Part shown: piece after piece, positions 1-7,498 of the stretch
Layout: every line of letters begins with the position of its first letter
Position numbering within the stretch: the stretch's first letter is position 1
DNA from: Spirochaetota bacterium
GTDB taxonomy: Bacteria > Spirochaetota > Spirochaetia > SPDA01 > JAJSAL01
Assembly (NCBI GenBank): GCA_024274705.1
Contig: JAJSAL010000084.1
Span: 1-35,522, forward strand
Length of the DNA: 35,522 nt
Direction of reading: 5' to 3'
Made by a program: the position numbers and the translations under genes
The notes under the pieces: model-generated
The model's database searches: none
What the model saw: only the letters and a program-made list of their open reading frames with translations
What the model was told of the DNA's origin: nothing

Positions 1-330
1 CAGTTTTTTCGAAAAGAATATATGAACAATCTTTCCAGGGAGAAAATTTCAGGATCATTGTTTGCCTTGATAACCGAAGAATATAACCTGAATCTTTTAG
101 GCTATGACGAGATTATACGTTCGATCAACCTTACCGGAAAAACCGCACAGTATCTCGATGTCGAAGATGGAACCGCAGGATTCCAAATCTTTAATATGGG
201 GTATATTGCCGGTGATATTCCTCTCTATTTTAGTATTGAATGGTGTGCTCATCATGTGTATGAATTCCATAATCATCTGCGAATAGACAGAAAGCTCAAC
301 CCCATCGGCAGAGTATTAAAACAATTCTAA
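1..330 (+). CDS. GntR-family transcriptional regulator, C-terminal UTRA part (5' end outside window)
   Basis: The frame is open from base 1 to the TAA at 328-330, so the ATG at base 22 is internal and the gene starts upstream of the window. About 109 residues are visible. They match the C-terminal half of a UTRA effector-binding domain: a segment meaning 'short side chain, Ser-Leu-Phe, long helix ending in EEYNL', then a beta strand, then an acidic 'V.DGTAGFQI' turn where UTRA domains usually read 'pxGtpvl', then the final strand 'PLYFSIEWC'. UTRA domains sense sugars, amino acids or fatty acids and release DNA when bound. Its target cannot be seen. A second, complete member of this family lies at 21658. 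The assignment rests on motif memory and on residue pattern only. Confidence 0.6.
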   Translation, partial: QFFRKEYMNNLSREKISGSLFALITEEYNLNLLGYDEIIRSINLTGKTAQYLDVEDGTAGFQIFNMGYIAGDIPLYFSIEWCAHHVYEFHNHLRIDRKLNPIGRVLKQF

Positions 331-399
331 TACAATCCGGGCAGCATGGTAAATCCGCACACTCTGCCGGATATGTGTGTCCTCCCGCCGGTGCACCGG

Positions 400-427
400 T
401 TAACAGTTCTTCATTTTACTGTAGACT
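400..427 (+). promoter_or_regulatory. Putative sigma70 promoter for typA, with palindrome just upstream
   Basis: TTAACA (400-405) and TAGACT (422-427) are separated by 16 bp and point toward the ATG at 478. A perfect 12-bp palindrome, CCGGTGCACCGG, occupies 388-399 directly upstream of the -35 box; it could be an operator or part of a weak terminator for the preceding gene. The stretch 331-477 holds no gene. Confidence 0.4.
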
Positions 428-477
428 CTGCACCCATTTAAGAGTATTTTTCATGCTACAGCAGGACAGGTACATTT

Positions 478-2307
478 ATGACTCATAAACACACGGTAAA
501 TGAAAACTTACGCAATATCGCCATCATCGCCCATGTCGACCATGGGAAAACGACATTGGTGGATGCCATGTTCAGACAGAGTGGTGTATTCAGAGAAGGT
601 CAGGCAGTGGACGAACGGGTGATGGACCGGATGGACCTGGAGAGGGAGCGGGGAATCACGATTGCTGCAAAGAACTGCGCCATCCAGTGGAAAGGGGTAA
701 AGATCAATATCATCGATACCCCGGGACATGTCGATTTCGGCGGCGAAGTGGAAAGGGCTCTCTCCATGGCAGACGGAGCTGTGCTCCTGGTGGATGCATC
801 GGAAGGTCCCCTACCCCAGACCAGGTTTGTACTCAATAAAGCCCTGGAAGCGGGACTTACCCTTATAGTAATTATCAACAAGGTGGACCGCCAGGATGCA
901 CGACCCGGGGAGGTGCTGGATAAGATTCACGATCTGCTTATCGACCTGGACGCAACGGAGGACCAGCTTGACTTCCCCCTTCTCTATGCGATAGGAAGAG
1001 ACGGCCGGGCCGGACGCACACCCGGTGACCTGGATGATAATCTTCACATCCTTATGGATATGATCCTTGGAGAAATACCCCCGCCGAAAGCAGATATCAA
1101 TCAGCCCTTCCAGATGCTCGTTTCCGACCTGAGTTACTCCGATTATATCGGCCGTCTTGCCATTGGAAAGATTTATTTCGGCCGGGCCAGAACACAGGAC
1201 GATCTTATCTGTATAAATGCCGAAGGGAAAAGCCTGCCCCTTAAAATATCCAAACTGCAGGTGTATCAGGGGCTTTCCTCCCAGAACGCCCGGGATGTTG
1301 AAGCCGGGGATATCGTCATCCTGGCAGGTATAGAGAACGTTCACATCGGCGATACCATCTGCACAAAGGAAGCTCTGAAAGCTCTCAAACGCATCACAGT
1401 TGATGAACCGACGGTTTCCATGAAATTCACGAGGAATACATCCCCCTTCTCCGGAAAATAAGGGAAATATGTGCAGGCGACAAAAATACTCGAACGGCTG
1501 AAAAAAGAGACCCTTCTGAATGTTTCCATGCGGGTGGAAGAAGCTGAAGACCGTGAAAGTTATCTCGTCCAGGGACGGGGCGAATTCCAGATGGTCATCC
1601 TTATAGAGACGATGCGCCGGGAGGGGTTCGAGTTCTGCGTCGGCCGTCCCCAGGTTATCTTTCGCCGCAAAGAGGGAAAAAAGCAGGAACCCATAGAGCA
1701 CCTGTTCATCGACTGTGAACAGAGCTTCATGGGAATCGTCACGGAAAAACTCTCCCGGAGAAAAGGCCGGATGATCAACATGGTCAACCATTCCCAGGGC
1801 AGAGTAAGGATGGAATTCAGCGTACCCTCCAGAGCGCTTATCGGCTACAGGGATGAATTCCTGACGGATACAAAAGGCACGGGCATCATGAACTCCTATC
1901 TTTCGGGGTACGAGGATTACCGGGGGGATTTTCCTCTCCGGTTTACAGGCTCCCTGGTATCGGACCGGCAGGGAACGGCAGTGCCATACGCCCTGTACAA
2001 CCTTGAGCCCAGGGGCAACATGTTTATAGTCCCGGGAGACCAGGTCTACGAAGGCATGATAATCGGAGAACACAACAGGAACAACGACCTTAATGTGAAT
2101 CCCTGTAAAACTAAAAAGCTTTCCAATATGCGGGCAGCAGGAAAAGACGATGCCGTCGTCCTCAATCCTATTCTGCCGCTAACCCTTGAAAAGGCGGTAC
2201 AGTTTATACGGGAAGATGAACTGGTTGAAGTCACCCCCAAGTCGATCCGCCTTCGAAAGGAAGAACTGTCGGCAAACAGTCGAAAGGTGCTGGAGAAGAG
2301 GAAGTAA
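478..2307 (+). pseudogene. typA: TypA/BipA ribosome-associated GTPase, interrupted by in-frame TAA
   Basis: TypA/BipA is a translational GTPase that binds the 70S ribosome and helps ribosome assembly and stress adaptation. The two halves (478-1461 and 1471-2307) are in the same frame and together give about 609 codons, the normal family length. The first half has the G1 motif AHVDHGKTT, G3 DTPGH and G4 NKVD, then domain II up to 'NTSPFSGK'. The second half carries the domain V and C-terminal region, with 'SGRGE'-like 'VQGRGEFQM', 'NMRREGFE'-like 'ETMRREGFEF' and the end 'LVEVTPKSIRLRK'. The family reads SPFxGKEGK at the junction; here the Glu codon GAA is TAA (1459-1461), one substitution. 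No frameshift is visible. A GTG at 1471 follows TAAGGG with good spacing, so the second half could be translated on its own. Either it is a pseudogene, a split protein or a sequencing error. Confidence 0.9.
1459..1473 (+). promoter_or_regulatory. Premature stop overlapping a Shine-Dalgarno-like site and GTG restart in typA
   Basis: The premature TAA (1459-1461) forms the start of TAAGGG, which resembles the anti-16S sequence, and a GTG in the original frame follows six bases later (1471-1473). Re-initiation there would drop only three residues between the two polypeptides. That translation occurs is inference. Confidence 0.4.
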
Positions 2308-2316
2308 GCTGTAAAC

Positions 2317-2661
2317 CTATACACCATCCGGCACTGCACCGCCCCCGTCTACACCGCCAGCAGGGACCCTGCTGCCATGGCCACGACCTGCGCTGTCACC
2401 ACTGGCGAGCACCATTGGGTGAGCCCATCTCTTAAGTGACCACCCCGGAGCATCTACAGGGCCCATACGTTTCGCCCGAACATACATGGGTATAGTGATG
2501 AACACAAGGATCAGGGCAACTGCACCGCCTGCGACACCCAGCACCTCTATAAATCCGGGTACTCTTTTTCCATGTAAAACCCGGTTCGAAACAGCGAAAC
2601 AACCGATCAGTGCCGGCTCACCGGTTTCCCCGGATCGGGCAATATATACGCGGCAGGTTTC
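2317..2661 (-). pseudogene. Remnant of an unrecognised single-span membrane protein
   Basis: The minus-strand frame is open from just after a TGA (2662-2664) to the stop at 2317. It has no convincing start; a GTG at 2544 lacks a ribosome binding site. Residues near 2480-2545 form one hydrophobic span (GGAVALILVFITIPMYV) followed by a basic 'RAKR', then a Gly/Ala-rich tail that does not look like folded protein. The frame overlaps the radical SAM tail at 2618-2764 in another phase, so at least one of the two is dead. I read the region as debris of one or two former genes. I do not recognise the family. 2308-2316 holds nothing. Confidence 0.3.
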
Positions 2662-2764
2662 TCATGTTGGTCTTAGGATTGAACAACCGTGTGACAATCG
2701 AAGGGACACTGTTGAATTTCTTCCTGCACCTAAGCACTTCCTCCGTTAGTTCCTCCGGGCTCAT
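2618..2764 (-). pseudogene. C-terminal tail of a radical SAM (B12-binding-type) protein
   Basis: A 48-codon minus-strand frame starts at an ATG that overlaps the DUF362 stop (TGATG at 2766-2762). Its peptide contains 'SPEELTEEV', 'RKKF', 'PSIVTRLFNPKTN' and 'MRNLPR', the pattern I know from the far C-terminus of B12-binding radical SAM proteins, where a 'pEEL..g....r..Fys..silrRl..p.tnlrnl' segment follows the catalytic barrel. The barrel with its CxxxCxxC motif is absent, so the fragment cannot be an active enzyme. The tight overlap with the DUF362 gene suggests that a deletion joined two genes. The family call is from memory of the motif. Confidence 0.35.
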
Positions 2765-3564
2765 CAGGGCGGATAAGAAGCAGCTTCATAATCAGTGATA
2801 ACTCCGAGCCCTGCCCGTTCCCCCAGGACGAGGTATTCCAGCGAGCGGGGATCATGTCCCAACAGTTCACTACCCCTGGCGTCCAGGGCAACCGGATCGA
2901 GAGAGGCAAGGATAGTGTTTAACTTTTTAGGAGTTCCCGAAAGATGCGCCCCGGTAAGAGCAGTCACCCCGTCCACGACACTTAAAAAGGGTTTCTTATA
3001 GAGGCAGATATCCACCACGCTTCTGTCTGTAGAAGGGGTATGCAGGGCGGACTTGTTCCAGCTTCCGCCGTAATGGCTGGCAGGAGCAATGCCAAACATG
3101 TTTTTCATGGCAATGGTGGTTCCGGTAAAACTGTGATCCTTCAGGATGGGCAGGGAAACGATAAAGGCATGTTAACAGATACGAGGCATATAAAACGTCT
3201 TCAACTGGACCGCTTCCGGATGTGAAAGAGAAATAGTATCGGCAGTATTAAAATCTACGAGATCGATGCCGTATTTCCGGGACAGACGGGTATACCCTAA
3301 ACTCCGGAACACTGCCGGGGTTTTCCCGCTGCCGCACCCTTCCCCGATGATGATCTCCGCATCTGTTTTATCCCGAATATAGAGATATACCGCCTCTACA
3401 AATTCCACCGGAGTGGTGACCGGCGGGGGAGAACTGTTGGTGAGGTTAGGTTTGAGTATGATGAGCCCTGTTTTCGGAACCGCAGAAGGTGCCCCTGCCT
3501 CATCCAGGGCCCGGGAAACGCTCCTGCGGTAGTTTACAAAATCGATTTGAACTACACATGCCAT
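2764..3564 (-). pseudogene. DUF362 domain protein, interrupted by in-frame TAA
   Basis: The reading frame runs from ATG 3564 to TGA 2764-2766 (about 266 codons) with a single internal TAA at 3174-3172. Typical DUF362 features lie on both sides: 'ILKPNLT' and 'IGEGCGSGKT' before the stop, then 'LPILKDHSFTGTTIAMKNM' and 'DPVALDARGSELLG' after it. DUF362 proteins are uncharacterised, often linked to iron-sulfur proteins, but no ferredoxin domain is present here. The stop falls where a residue before 'HAFIVSLPILKDH' is expected; a Tyr codon (TAT or TAC) changed to TAA would explain it. An ATG at 3108 could restart the second half, but I see no strong ribosome binding site. A nonsense pseudogene is the simplest reading. 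Confidence 0.75.
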
Positions 3565-3631
3565 GTACAACCAGTATACAGAGGTTGCACCTCGTTTTCT
3601 ACATACCCCCCTTTTGGGGAACCCCTTTCTT

Positions 3632-4636
3632 CTATAGCAGCCCGTTCAGAAAAAGGATCTCAGGCTTATACTCAAAATGGATCGTATCGAAGAAGAACCA
3701 CTTTCCACCCCAGATAAACCCATGCTTCTCGAAAGCGTGGATAAAACTCTCAGGAGGCATGAACCTGTCTTCGTAAGGCAGGCTGTACCACTCCGGGAAA
3801 TACGGCTTCGCCCACAGCCAGTATGCCTGTTTTCCGCCGTAACTTCCGGGAAGGATGTCGACCGCGGTCCCATAAGAATGAAAGCTTAAAGAAGCGGTAC
3901 CGGAAATCATGCGCCAGTTATACCCTTCCAGCTGCACAAGGGAATCCACATACTCTTTTAAATCAGGATCTTCCAGCATGTTCCGCTGTATCTCTTCTTC
4001 TACTGAGGCCAGATCTTCCAGCAGTTCTCTGTGGATCTCCACCTTCAAACCGAGGAAATAGGTGGTCTTCACTTTCTGCCAGCTCGATTCCCGGTCATCC
4101 AGTTTCCACAAGGCATTGAAAAAGGCAGGATGACGCGACGGTGGATTTTCTTCCCGTTCTTGCAGCCTGTATGATAGAGATTTCTTCTCCTCCTCGCTTA
4201 GGTTCGGCACCGGTGGAAGCTCCCGTGTATACCGGTAGAACGGATACGGAGCATACTGTTCCCAGGAATCTTTAAGATGCTCCGGGAGAAGCCTTCCTTC
4301 CGCCCAGTAAAACCAGACATCGTCCATCAGAACAGCCCAGTCCCCTCCCCGGGTGTCTATTTTTTCTATTTTACCCGGATACGCTGCGGTAAAGGCTTCA
4401 AGTACTTCCCGCCCGGTAAATCTTCGGTCCCGGGAAATGGTGTCGCTACTTTCACTTTCACTTTCATTTTCCATTACCGGTACTCCTGCCGGGGTTCCAT
4501 CCCTTGGAAATACATGCCCCGTTACAGCGAACTCCATGGGTTCTGTCAGGCCGGTATTTTCCGGGGTAGCACAGGTGAGAATGAGAAGAGGTATGATGCT
4601 TATGCAGATCCGAAGCACCCGCATAAAAATATTCAT
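3632..4636 (-). CDS. M15-family zinc peptidase (D-Ala-D-Ala carboxypeptidase-like) lipoprotein
   Basis: This is a 334-aa protein from the ATG at 4636, chosen because a lipoprotein signal peptide follows at once: basic start, hydrophobic 'SIIPLLIL' and a Cys at about residue 22 in 'LILTC'. Upstream ATG/ORF extension to 4780 would bury the signal and overlap the divergent nitrilase. The C-terminal part has the M15 (VanY/peptidoglycan L,D- or D,D-peptidase) zinc signature: His253 and Asp260 in 'SFHSYGTAVDI' and His320 in 'IHFEYKPE'. Such enzymes trim peptidoglycan stem peptides in the periplasm or outer envelope. The long N-terminal region (about residues 30-240) is rich in Glu/Pro and unassigned. 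It is probably monocistronic and divergent from the nitrilase gene. Substrate is not determined. Confidence 0.75.
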   Translation of the reverse strand: MNIFMRVLRICISIIPLLILTCATPENTGLTEPMEFAVTGHVFPRDGTPAGVPVMENESESESSDTISRDRRFTGREVLEAFTAAYPGKIEKIDTRGGDWAVLMDDVWFYWAEGRLLPEHLKDSWEQYAPYPFYRYTRELPPVPNLSEEEKKSLSYRLQEREENPPSRHPAFFNALWKLDDRESSWQKVKTTYFLGLKVEIHRELLEDLASVEEEIQRNMLEDPDLKEYVDSLVQLEGYNWRMISGTASLSFHSYGTAVDILPGSYGGKQAYWLWAKPYFPEWYSLPYEDRFMPPESFIHAFEKHGFIWGGKWFFFDTIHFEYKPEILFLNGLL

Positions 4637-4709
4637 ATACTTATAACCTACAAATTTCAATGCGTACGGGGAAACAGGATTCTGAACCGGGTTCCCTGCT
4701 CCCGCCTTT

Positions 4710-4738
4710 TTGACTCGATCCGTAAATTTCAGTACCAT
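4710..4738 (+). promoter_or_regulatory. Putative promoter for the nitrilase-family gene
   Basis: TTGACT (4710-4715) and TACCAT (4733-4738) are 17 bp apart. They lie in the 127-bp gap between divergent genes, about 26 bases before the ATG at 4764, which is preceded by AAGGAGA. Confidence 0.45.
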
Positions 4739-4763
4739 ACTGCAGGTACAGAAGGAGACATAT

Positions 4764-5618
4764 ATGAAAAATCCCCGCATCGGGCTGGTACAGATGAGCG
4801 TCTGTGCAGATAAAGAGAAGAATCTCCAATCTGCTGAACACGGTATTTACGAAGCCGTATCCAAAGGTGCTGACATCGTTGTGCTCCCGGAGATGTTTAT
4901 CTGCCCATACATTACCTCCGATTTTCCGGTGTTCGCAGAGCCCGAAGGCGGCCTTTCCTGGCAGGCCCTTTCGTCCATGGCCCGGAAGAACAATGTAGTG
5001 CTTGTGGCCGGTACAATCCCGGAACTCGACGGTGAAGGCAACATTTACAACACCTGTTTTATCTTCGATGCCATGGGAAACGGGATCGGAAAACACAGGA
5101 AAGTTCACCTCTTCGACATCTCCCTGTCCGGCGGCCAGTACTTTAAAGAATCCGATACTCTGACTCCCGGGAATTCCGCAACGGTGTTCGACACCGGATT
5201 CTGTACCGCCGGTACAGCCGTCTGCTATGACCTTCGGTTTCCCGAACTCTTCCGTCTCATGGTGGACCACGGGGCTGAACTTGTCACCATCCCCGGGGCT
5301 TTTAATATGACAACCGGACCGGCCCACTGGGAACTCCTCTTCCGCACCCGTGGGCTGGACAACCAGGTTTTCATGGCAGGCTGCGCACCCGCCAGGGATG
5401 AATCGGGACCCTACATATCCTACGGCAACTCGATTATCACATCCCCCTGGGGGGAGATTCTCGGCCGCCTCGATGAAAAGGAAGGAGTTCTTGTCCGGGA
5501 AATAGATCTGGGGAAGCTTATGCGGATCAGGGAAGAGCTGCCCCTTTTAAAGCACCGGAGACCGGATGTATATGCCTGCCGGCGGGAAAGGGGAGAGTAT
5601 CAAGCTCCACCTCCTTGA
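4764..5618 (+). CDS. Nitrilase-superfamily carbon-nitrogen hydrolase (omega-amidase-like)
   Basis: This is a 284-aa protein. I chose the ATG at 4764 because AAGGAGA sits just before it and the usual N-terminal strand 'RIGLVQMSV' follows at once. The catalytic triad of the superfamily is visible: Glu43 in 'VVLPEMF', Lys113 in 'KHRKVHLF' and Cys154 in 'GTAVCYDLRFPE'. The 'KVHLFD' and 'CYDLRFPELFR' wording is closest to the Nit2/omega-amidase branch, which hydrolyses alpha-keto acid amides such as alpha-ketoglutaramate; deaminated-glutathione amidases are near relatives. It is cytosolic (no signal peptide). It faces the M15 peptidase divergently and is followed by a gap, so it looks monocistronic. 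The family is sure; the substrate is not. Confidence 0.85.
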   Translation: MKNPRIGLVQMSVCADKEKNLQSAEHGIYEAVSKGADIVVLPEMFICPYITSDFPVFAEPEGGLSWQALSSMARKNNVVLVAGTIPELDGEGNIYNTCFIFDAMGNGIGKHRKVHLFDISLSGGQYFKESDTLTPGNSATVFDTGFCTAGTAVCYDLRFPELFRLMVDHGAELVTIPGAFNMTTGPAHWELLFRTRGLDNQVFMAGCAPARDESGPYISYGNSIITSPWGEILGRLDEKEGVLVREIDLGKLMRIREELPLLKHRRPDVYACRRERGEYQAPPP

Positions 5619-5750
5619 TTTTTCCATCGTGTCTTTGAAGCCGGTGTTACAGCAGCCGGGGGCATATCCGAATCTCCCTGGAACCCTCGAATCTCCGTCC
5701 ACTATCAGCTTTTCGAAGTGAGAAAGGATGACCCCAAAGCGATCCGGTTA

Positions 5751-5779
5751 TTGACTTTATTCCGATGTGTTCATAGAGT
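5751..5779 (+). promoter_or_regulatory. Putative promoter of the tup operon
   Basis: TTGACT (5751-5756) and TAGAGT (5774-5779) have a 17-bp spacer. Transcription would start near 5786, leaving a leader of about 160 nt before tupA that contains the RNA element at 5790-5935. The stretch 5619-5750 holds nothing I can identify. Confidence 0.5.
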
Positions 5780-5789
5780 GGTTTCAAGT

Positions 5790-5935
5790 AATCGCCGAGC
5801 AGCGTGACCTGCCCTCTCAACGAGAACGGTGCGCTGCCGAAAGGGTATGCCTGGAAACGGGTATGCCTCCCGCGTTTGGAAAGGCGAGAAAGCTAACCTC
5901 ATTACACTTTTCTTGCCTTCAAAATTGTTAGTTTT
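5790..5935 (+). ncRNA. Moco/Tuco-type riboswitch-like leader of the tungstate operon
   Basis: The leader contains the blocks GCCGAAAGGG, TGCCTGGAAACGGG, TGCCTCCCGC and GGAAAGGCGAGAAAG, which resemble the conserved segments I remember for the molybdenum/tungsten cofactor riboswitch class (Moco RNA motif). That class sits upstream of Mo/W transport and cofactor genes, as here. Downstream are two crossing helices: AGGCGAGAA (5882-5890) with TTCTTGCCT (5910-5918), and AAAGCTAAC (5889-5897) with GTTAGTTTT (5927-5935). The second 3' arm touches the GGAGG of tupA (5936-5940), so switching between the helices could open or close the ribosome site. The class assignment needs a covariance-model search. 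Confidence 0.5.
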
Positions 5936-5946
5936 GGAGGAAACGT

Positions 5947-6750
5947 ATGAAAAAGACGATTCTCAGTATCCTTCTCCTGGGGCTCGCTTTCTTTAGCGTG
6001 TTCGGGGAAACCGGCCGGCTCAAACTGGCTACCACAACGAGTACGGACAACAGTGGACTCCTGGATGTTCTCATCCCTCCCTTCGAGAAAAGCACAGGTC
6101 TTAAAGTGGATGTTATCGCCGTGGGAACCGGCAAGGCCCTATCCCTGGGAGCCAACGGTGACGTAGACGTAGTGCTTGTCCATGCGAGAACGGCGGAAGA
6201 CCGGTTTGTCAATGACGGTTACGGCGTGAACAGGAGAGATGTGATGCACAACGATTTCATCTTCCTGGGACCCGAAGAAGACCCCGCCGGGATCAAGGGC
6301 GCCGGTTCCGCCGCGGAAGCGCTGAAAAGGATCTCCCGGAACCAGGCGGAGTTCATCTCCCGGGGAGACGACTCGGGAACCCACAAAAAGGAGCAGGAAC
6401 TCTGGAACTTTGCCGGTATAATTCCGAAAGGGAGGTGGTATAAAGAGGTAGGCCAGGGCATGGGAGCGGTCCTTACCATGGCCGACGACCTGCAGGCTTA
6501 TACCCTTGCGGACCGGGGAACCTATCTTTCCATGAAAGATAAACTAAATCTCGTTATTCTTACGGAAGGAGACCCGGTCCTGTTCAATCCTTACGGTGTA
6601 ATTGCGGTAAACCCGGACATTCACACTCACATAAACTACAAGGGTGCAATGGCCTTTATCGACTGGCTGACTTCTATCCAGGGACAGAGGATGATAAAAA
6701 ACTATCGCAAACGGGGAGAGATCCTGTTCTACCCCGATGTTTTCAAGTAA
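5947..6750 (+). CDS. tupA: Tungstate ABC transporter substrate-binding protein
   Basis: This is a 267-aa secreted binding protein, with GGAGG six bases before the ATG. A signal peptide (residues 1-20, ending 'FFSVFG') has no lipobox Cys, so it is periplasmic and soluble. The mature protein opens with 'LATTTSTDNSGLLD', the oxyanion-binding signature of TupA; further family marks are 'VIAVGTGKAL', 'GDVDVVLVHA' and 'FISRGDDSGTH'. TupA binds tungstate very tightly and discriminates against molybdate; WtpA and ModA lack this wording. It is first in the order tupA-tupB-tupC, behind a likely cofactor-sensing leader. A terminator-like hairpin follows it. Confidence 0.92.
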   Translation: MKKTILSILLLGLAFFSVFGETGRLKLATTTSTDNSGLLDVLIPPFEKSTGLKVDVIAVGTGKALSLGANGDVDVVLVHARTAEDRFVNDGYGVNRRDVMHNDFIFLGPEEDPAGIKGAGSAAEALKRISRNQAEFISRGDDSGTHKKEQELWNFAGIIPKGRWYKEVGQGMGAVLTMADDLQAYTLADRGTYLSMKDKLNLVILTEGDPVLFNPYGVIAVNPDIHTHINYKGAMAFIDWLTSIQGQRMIKNYRKRGEILFYPDVFK

Positions 6751-6772
6751 ACTCGACTTTGTCACGACTGAT

Positions 6773-6800
6773 CCCGGCCGGGAGTTTCCCGCCGGGTTTT
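6773..6800 (+). terminator. Terminator-like hairpin between tupA and tupB
   Basis: CCCGGC (6773-6778) pairs with GCCGGG (6791-6796), with GGG/CCC stacked inside (6780-6782 with 6788-6790) and TTTT after it (6797-6800). It lies 22 bases after the tupA stop and ends before the tupB ribosome site. A partly efficient terminator or 3'-end stabiliser here would give more TupA than TupB/C. Confidence 0.6.
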
Positions 6801-6814
6801 CGTTATGGAGGTGT

Positions 6815-7498
6815 ATGTTCAGTTCCTTTACCCAGGCTGTCCGGCTTCTCGTATCCGGCGATCCTGAAGTATATTCAATCGCCCTCACGTCCCTGATGCT
6901 CTCTTCGTCATCTACAGTCCTCTGCTCCATCGGGGCTGTCCCTTTAGGGGTGTCATTAGGACTGCGCAAATACCGGGGAAAGAAAATCATCGTAATCACC
7001 CTGAATACCCTCATGGCCCTCCCCACGGTGGTCATAGGGCTGCTGGTGTATTCTTTTATCTCCAGATCCGGGCCTCTAGGCGGTCTGGATCTTCTCTTTA
7101 CACCCGGGGCAATCATCATAGGCCAGTGCATCCTCTCCTTCCCCATTATCACATCCATGGTGTACAGCGGCCTTTCCAGGATAGACCCTAGACTTACCGA
7201 AACCCTCACTACCCTGGGCGCATCGAAACGCAATATCTTCTGGATGACTTTAAGGGAGGGGAAAATTACGATCCTTTCCGCCGTACTTGCCGGATTCGGA
7301 CGAGTCGTCGGAGAAGTAGGAGTATCCATGATGCTTGGAGGAAACATCCGGTGGTATACACGTACCCTTACAACGGCAATTGCCCTCGAAACGAGTAAAG
7401 GGGAATTCGAACTGGGTATTGCCTTAGGATTAATTCTCATGGCTATTGCTTTTATCGTAACCTTCACACTCCATTGGATGGTAAAGCGGGATGGATGA
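6815..7498 (+). CDS. tupB: Tungstate ABC transporter permease
   Basis: This is a 227-aa inner-membrane permease. The open frame begins at 6737 inside tupA, but I prefer the ATG at 6815: GGAGG lies just before it (6807-6811), the terminator-like hairpin lies upstream of it, and the extra 26 residues look like untranslated sequence. There are about five or six hydrophobic spans. The cytoplasmic coupling loop reads 'TLGASKRNIFWMTLREGKITILSAVLAGFGRVVGEVG', typical of TupB/WtpB/ModB permeases (shown here in parts: 'TLGASKRNIFW', 'GFGRVVGEVG'). It overlaps tupC by 8 bases, so the two are translationally coupled. The closest named family is TupB. Confidence 0.88.
   Translation: MFSSFTQAVRLLVSGDPEVYSIALTSLMLSSSSTVLCSIGAVPLGVSLGLRKYRGKKIIVITLNTLMALPTVVIGLLVYSFISRSGPLGGLDLLFTPGAIIIGQCILSFPIITSMVYSGLSRIDPRLTETLTTLGASKRNIFWMTLREGKITILSAVLAGFGRVVGEVGVSMMLGGNIRWYTRTLTTAIALETSKGEFELGIALGLILMAIAFIVTFTLHWMVKRDG

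Noticed and set aside
811..2073. Long minus-strand open frame of 420 codons
   Set aside because: It lies wholly antisense to typA, whose protein is clearly recognisable; the minus-strand peptide has no family likeness and no ribosome site. Shadow of GC-biased codons.
4641..5327. Minus-strand open frame of 228 codons
   Set aside because: Antisense to the nitrilase-family gene, which carries the full Glu-Lys-Cys triad on the plus strand.
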